The notes under the pieces were generated by a model. That model made no database searches. It saw only the letters and a list, made by a program, of their open reading frames with translations, and was not told the origin of the DNA. Positions 60,952-64,000 of a stretch of 64,000 nt of DNA are shown here, piece by piece (positions within the stretch are counted from its first letter, which is position 1; each line of letters opens with the position of its first letter). The stretch spans positions 62,001 through 126,000 of the forward strand of contig JBFWZQ010000009.1 of assembly GCA_050185195.1 (NCBI GenBank). Direction: 5' to 3'. The DNA comes from CADEFQ01 sp050185195 (GTDB taxonomy: Bacteria; Pseudomonadota; Gammaproteobacteria; Steroidobacterales; Steroidobacteraceae). Position numbers and translations under genes: made by a program.

Positions 60952-62638
60952 ACGCCATCTTGGAGGGTTCCAAACGGTTATCGTTGACCGCTTTTGGGAG
61001 CCTCCCGGATATAAGCCGATCCTTTCTGGCCGCCTCTGCTCCGGCGGCCAGGTCAAGGATTCCGGCCAGATCGCCAAACAAGTCGATCTTCAATTCGTCC
61101 CGCCCTGCAATCCCCAAATGGGACCAGGGCGTGAGGACAATCTTCTCGATCAGCCCCCGTACATGCTCCGCCGGTTCGCCGCGCCCTCCGGTTTTGGCGA
61201 GCGCGTCCCGCAGGGCGGCGATCTCCTCCCGGTAGCGCCTTGCCATCGCCGGATGCAGGAGCGGCCTTGGCTGTTCGCTGCCCTGGGCAATGATTTTCTC
61301 CAACCTGTCCAGCCGGGCCGCGAGGCTCTCCAACTCGTCCTTCACGAGGCTGGCGGCAATGCCCTCCCGGATGGCCGTCAGGACGTTCGCACGGGCCTTC
61401 TGGAGCCGCTCCCGCTCCGCCTTGGCCTCGACGAGCGCGGAATCCTGCGCCGCCCGGAGGCGGTTCAGATGGGCTGTGTATTCCTCGCAGAAGATTTGGA
61501 CCAGATCGTCCCGCATCAGGTGGGTCTGGAGGGCGGCCAGTACCTTGCTCTCCAGAACCTCGCGGGCGATGGTCTTGCGGTTCCCGCAAACGGCTTCGCC
61601 CTTGTTCTTGGAGGCCGCGCACCCGTAATGGGTGGAGTTGATCTTGGCGTAGCCCCCGCCGCAGACCCCGCACTTGACCAGCCCCGAGAGCAGGTAACGG
61701 GGCCGGTTGCGTGCCCACAGGCCCGGAGCCTTGGCGTCGAGCGCCTTCTGCCGGGCCTTGGCGGCGTCCCACAATTCCTGCGGGACGATCCGCAGCTCGG
61801 GCAACTCTTGGCGGATGACGGTGGACTCGTCATTGAGCCGGGTGACGCGGCGGCCCGTCGCCGGGTCCTTGATGAAACGCTGGCGATTCCAGACGAGTTG
61901 GCCGACATAGAGTTCGTTGTTGAGGACGCCCGTTCCCCTTCGGCGGTTGCCGTTGATGGTCGATTGCCCCCACGCCTTCCCCGACGGGCAGGGGATGCCC
62001 TCCCGGTTGAGCTGGGCGGCAATGGCTTTTGGAGAGAGGTTCCGCCTCGCGTAGTCCTCGAAGATGCGGACCACCACGGCGGCCTGCGCCGCGTTGATCG
62101 TGCGATCCCCGCGAAGCGCTTGCCCTTGCGTATCGAAGCGCTTCACCACGTCGTAGCCGTAGGCGATCCCGCCGCCGGACTTCCCATGCTCGACGCGACC
62201 GCGCAATCCGCGCCGCGTCTTGTCGGCGAGGTCTTTCAGGAACATCGCGTTCATCGTGCCTTTCAGGCCGATATGAAGGGTTGAGATTTCGCCTTCTGAG
62301 AGCGTGACCATCGAAACGCCTGCGAACTGCATCCGCTTGTAGACGCCCGCGATGTCTTCCTGATCGCGGGAAAGACGATCCAAGGCTTCCGCAAGGACGA
62401 TATCGAACTGTCCCGCGAGCGCATCGCGAATGAGCGCCTGGATGCCGGGGCGCATCAGTGACGCGCCCGACAATCCGGCGTCGCTGTAACACTCAACAAT
62501 CTGCCAGCCTTCGGCCTTCGCGCGTTCGGTGCAGAGGCGCAACTGATCCTCGATGGAGTGATCGCTTTGCAGATCGGAGCTGTAGCGCGCATAGAGCGCG
62601 ACGCGCTGGCCTTTCGTTTGTGTCGAACTCTTCATCAT
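60908..62638 (-). CDS. large serine recombinase/integrase
   Basis: This 576-residue site-specific recombinase integrates and excises mobile DNA. The N-terminal resolvase domain has the catalytic Ser in VALYARYSSDLQ (about residue 20) and the EALDRLSRDQED motif. A recombinase domain follows (about 165-290), then a zinc ribbon with two CxxC-like Cys pairs (VKCGVCGGGY and later GCAAS / AVCGN), and a coiled coil (about 375-430). The C-terminus GAGFEPATFGL and stop are read from the antisense of tRNA-fMet. Start ATGs at 62638 and 62635 overlap the stop of the small upstream gene, so translation is coupled. Confidence 0.92.
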   Translation of the reverse strand: MMKSSTQTKGQRVALYARYSSDLQSDHSIEDQLRLCTERAKAEGWQIVECYSDAGLSGASLMRPGIQALIRDALAGQFDIVLAEALDRLSRDQEDIAGVYKRMQFAGVSMVTLSEGEISTLHIGLKGTMNAMFLKDLADKTRRGLRGRVEHGKSGGGIAYGYDVVKRFDTQGQALRGDRTINAAQAAVVVRIFEDYARRNLSPKAIAAQLNREGIPCPSGKAWGQSTINGNRRRGTGVLNNELYVGQLVWNRQRFIKDPATGRRVTRLNDESTVIRQELPELRIVPQELWDAAKARQKALDAKAPGLWARNRPRYLLSGLVKCGVCGGGYAKINSTHYGCAASKNKGEAVCGNRKTIAREVLESKVLAALQTHLMRDDLVQIFCEEYTAHLNRLRAAQDSALVEAKAERERLQKARANVLTAIREGIAASLVKDELESLAARLDRLEKIIAQGSEQPRPLLHPAMARRYREEIAALRDALAKTGGRGEPAEHVRGLIEKIVLTPWSHLGIAGRDELKIDLFGDLAGILDLAAGAEAARKDRLISGRLPKAVNDNRLEPSKMALVAGAGFEPATFGL

Positions 62639-62859
62639 TGTTTCGTTCGTCCGTTCTCTCGTTCGCGCTCGGCGCGGACATCGTCTTCCGCCGCTTGCCG
62701 CGCGAGGGCCTTGACCAGCGCCACGAGTTTCTCATCCAGTGGCGATCCGGCCCGATTGTGACTCTCTTTTGGAGGAGTCTTCAACCGCTGGAGCGCCTTG
62801 CTTTCCGCCGGATTTGCGGCGCGTTCACGCATGATTGCCCGCTCCCTTGAGCGTGCCAT
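62635..62859 (-). CDS. small hydrophilic protein coupled to the integrase
   Basis: A 74-residue, highly charged protein (many Arg, Glu and Lys; segment LVALVKALARQAAEDDVRAE) with no membrane segment. The stop overlaps the integrase start (ATGATGA), implying translational coupling. Small genes in this position are common beside element recombinases and may be directionality or regulatory factors. I do not recognise a domain, so the role is open. Confidence 0.6.
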   Translation of the reverse strand: MARSRERAIMRERAANPAESKALQRLKTPPKESHNRAGSPLDEKLVALVKALARQAAEDDVRAERERENGRTKQ

Positions 62860-62961
62860 GCGGCGCTTTAACGAACGGTAAAGAGAGTCGGCGGAAAGCC
62901 GCTCTGGCTGCGGCGTTCGCGGGGATCAGGGGATGCGCAGTTCCGCCCATGCCGCCCATCC

Positions 62962-64000
62962 TTATCCGGCCCTGGCCGGCGCGGGGCGCGGCGCAGGTGA
63001 GGAATTTTTTTCTCTCCCAGCGCGTTTGGCCCAGACCGGATCGGCGAAGTACGGCAATTTCTTCGCGCGGATGACAGGCTGCCCGGCAATCGCAATGAGC
63101 TGCTCATGCTCAGGGAGTCTCCCGATCTCATCAGGGCTCAAGACCGGGAAGCCGCGTTCGCCGACCGAAAGCCGCCAGGGCGAGAAGAGATTCTCGGCGT
63201 CGCGGGCAACGCTGCGGCCTTTGCGGGTCGCATTGCCGATGCGTGTGCTCCATGCCTTGCGGTCGAACTCGCTGCGGATCGACCATGCCTGCATGAGGCT
63301 CGATTGCTCTTCGATCAACCCGGCGATGTTGGGGCCGTAGATGTCGAGCGACTGGCGGCGGCTCTGGAAGATCATCCAGCAGCGCACGCCCTTGCCGGGG
63401 AGGAGCGAGAGCGCCTTGCCCAGATTGGGCAGGCGTCCGAGATTGCCCATCTCTTCGAGAAGGAACAAAAGCCGTGTGTGCCGCTCATGCATGGTGGCCG
63501 ACGCGGCGACGGTTTCCAGAAGCAGCGTGACGATCAGCCCCATCCACGGCCCATGCGTTTCGAGCTTGGATTCCGGGAGGATCAGATAGAGCGTGGTCCG
63601 CCCGTCGAGCACATCGGCCAAAGTGAAGTCGCTTTCGAGCAGCGATTGGCCGAAGTCGGAATGCGCCTCATAGAGATCGAGCGCATTGAGCGCGTTATCG
63701 CGGAACGCACCGAAGGTCTTGACGTACTCGGGCTCCAAGCCATCGGCGAGCGCGTTTCCATATTCGCGCAGAAGTCCGGCAAACAGCGGTGAGCCTTGCA
63801 TCTTCGCCGCGATGGCGAATTTCTCGGCCTCGCTCGACCACACACAGGCGCGCAAACCCGGCAGCGTGCATGTGCGCGGCTCGAAGGCGGCGAGATACAA
63901 GAGGAAGGTGACGATCAGCCGCCGCCCGCCATTGCGGAAGAAGATTCCATCGCCGCCTTCGCCGAAGCCGCGTTCGGGAATGAGCTGCAAGGCGATCAGT
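62962..64000 (-). CDS. type IV secretion coupling protein, TraG/VirD4 family (partial, 5' end outside window)
   Basis: The frame is open to the window edge, and about 346 residues of the C-terminal part are visible. It has the Walker B-type segment LLFLLEEMGNLGRLPNLG, followed by LSLLPGKGVRCWMIFQSRRQ, and the C-terminal AGQPVIRAKKLPYFADP that is common in TraG/VirD4 proteins. The Walker A region lies further upstream, outside the window. Family members are inner-membrane ATPases that pass relaxase-bound DNA to the conjugation channel. The Asp of the usual LDE Walker B is Glu here (LEE). It ends about 100 bp before the small coupled gene. Confidence 0.82.
   Translation of the reverse strand, partial: LIALQLIPERGFGEGGDGIFFRNGGRRLIVTFLLYLAAFEPRTCTLPGLRACVWSSEAEKFAIAAKMQGSPLFAGLLREYGNALADGLEPEYVKTFGAFRDNALNALDLYEAHSDFGQSLLESDFTLADVLDGRTTLYLILPESKLETHGPWMGLIVTLLLETVAASATMHERHTRLLFLLEEMGNLGRLPNLGKALSLLPGKGVRCWMIFQSRRQSLDIYGPNIAGLIEEQSSLMQAWSIRSEFDRKAWSTRIGNATRKGRSVARDAENLFSPWRLSVGERGFPVLSPDEIGRLPEHEQLIAIAGQPVIRAKKLPYFADPVWAKRAGREKNSSPAPRPAPARAG

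Larger units (their letters stand above)
60908..64000. mobile_element. one end of an integrative (probably conjugative or mobilisable) element at tRNA-fMet
   Basis: From the tRNA rightwards the core gene order ends and a large serine integrase, a small coupled gene and a TraG/VirD4 coupling protein appear, all on the minus strand. These are typical of an integrative and conjugative or mobilisable element. The left boundary lies within the 3' half of tRNA-fMet. The other end and any direct-repeat copy lie beyond the window, so completeness and transfer ability cannot be judged. Confidence 0.75.

Noticed and set aside
62868..63131. Minus-strand frame between the coupling-protein gene and the small coupled gene
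   Set aside because: It overlaps the end of the coupling-protein gene in another frame and its peptide is Ser/Arg/Pro-rich without a start signal.

Overview
This is a GC-rich chromosomal window from a proteobacterium. The order smpB ... ratA-rnfH / bamE / fur / recN-nadK / hrcA-grpE-dnaK-dnaJ-dapB-carA-carB-greA / yhbY / rlmE-ftsH-folP-glmM / tpiA-secG-tRNA-Leu-nuoA..N is the arrangement I know from Gammaproteobacteria of the Xanthomonadales/Nevskiales/Steroidobacter kind. That lineage call is an inference from gene order and protein style; no rRNA gene is present to confirm it.

Region 1 (1-10.8 kb) holds the end of an unidentified gene, a coiled-coil protein, and a three-gene RND efflux operon on the minus strand (membrane-fusion lipoprotein plus two different permeases) with a recognisable promoter whose -35 box lies inside a palindromic operator. 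The tail-specific protease Prc follows. Region 2 (10.8-20.3 kb) is an accessory stretch: an M28 peptidase, a Gfo/Idh oxidoreductase, a DsbA-like protein, N-carbamoylputrescine amidase, and an ECF42-type sigma factor with its DGPF partner, divergent from a DUF1428 gene and a methyltransferase. The ECF intergenic region carries two mirror-image promoters whose -35 boxes form one perfect palindrome. A beta-propeller protein closes the region.

Region 3 (20.3-23.8 kb) is the most unusual. The tmRNA gene ssrA (minus strand) is about 660 bp long because a 308-nt group I intron interrupts its T-loop. The intron has no reading frame, but a free-standing LAGLIDADG homing-endonuclease gene lies just downstream on the same strand. 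smpB, the protein partner of tmRNA, is one gene upstream. Spliced, the tmRNA would be 354 nt and would encode the tag ANDDNYALAA.

Region 4 (23.8-45 kb) is core housekeeping: outer-membrane assembly, iron regulation, DNA repair, NAD kinase, the DnaK chaperone system with two sigma-32-like promoters, lysine and pyrimidine/arginine biosynthesis with a hairpin-containing carA leader, transcription and ribosome factors, FtsH, folate, cell-wall precursor and glycolysis genes, SecG and tRNA-Leu(GAG). Region 5 (45-59.3 kb) is a complete 14-gene complex I operon, nuoA-N, with most genes overlapping. A Tat-exported M20-like peptidase with altered metal ligands follows.

Region 6 (60.9-64 kb, continuing beyond the window) is one end of an integrative element inserted at the initiator tRNA gene. 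A large serine integrase, whose last codons are the antisense of the tRNA itself, is followed by a small coupled gene and a VirD4/TraG-type conjugation coupling protein cut by the window edge.
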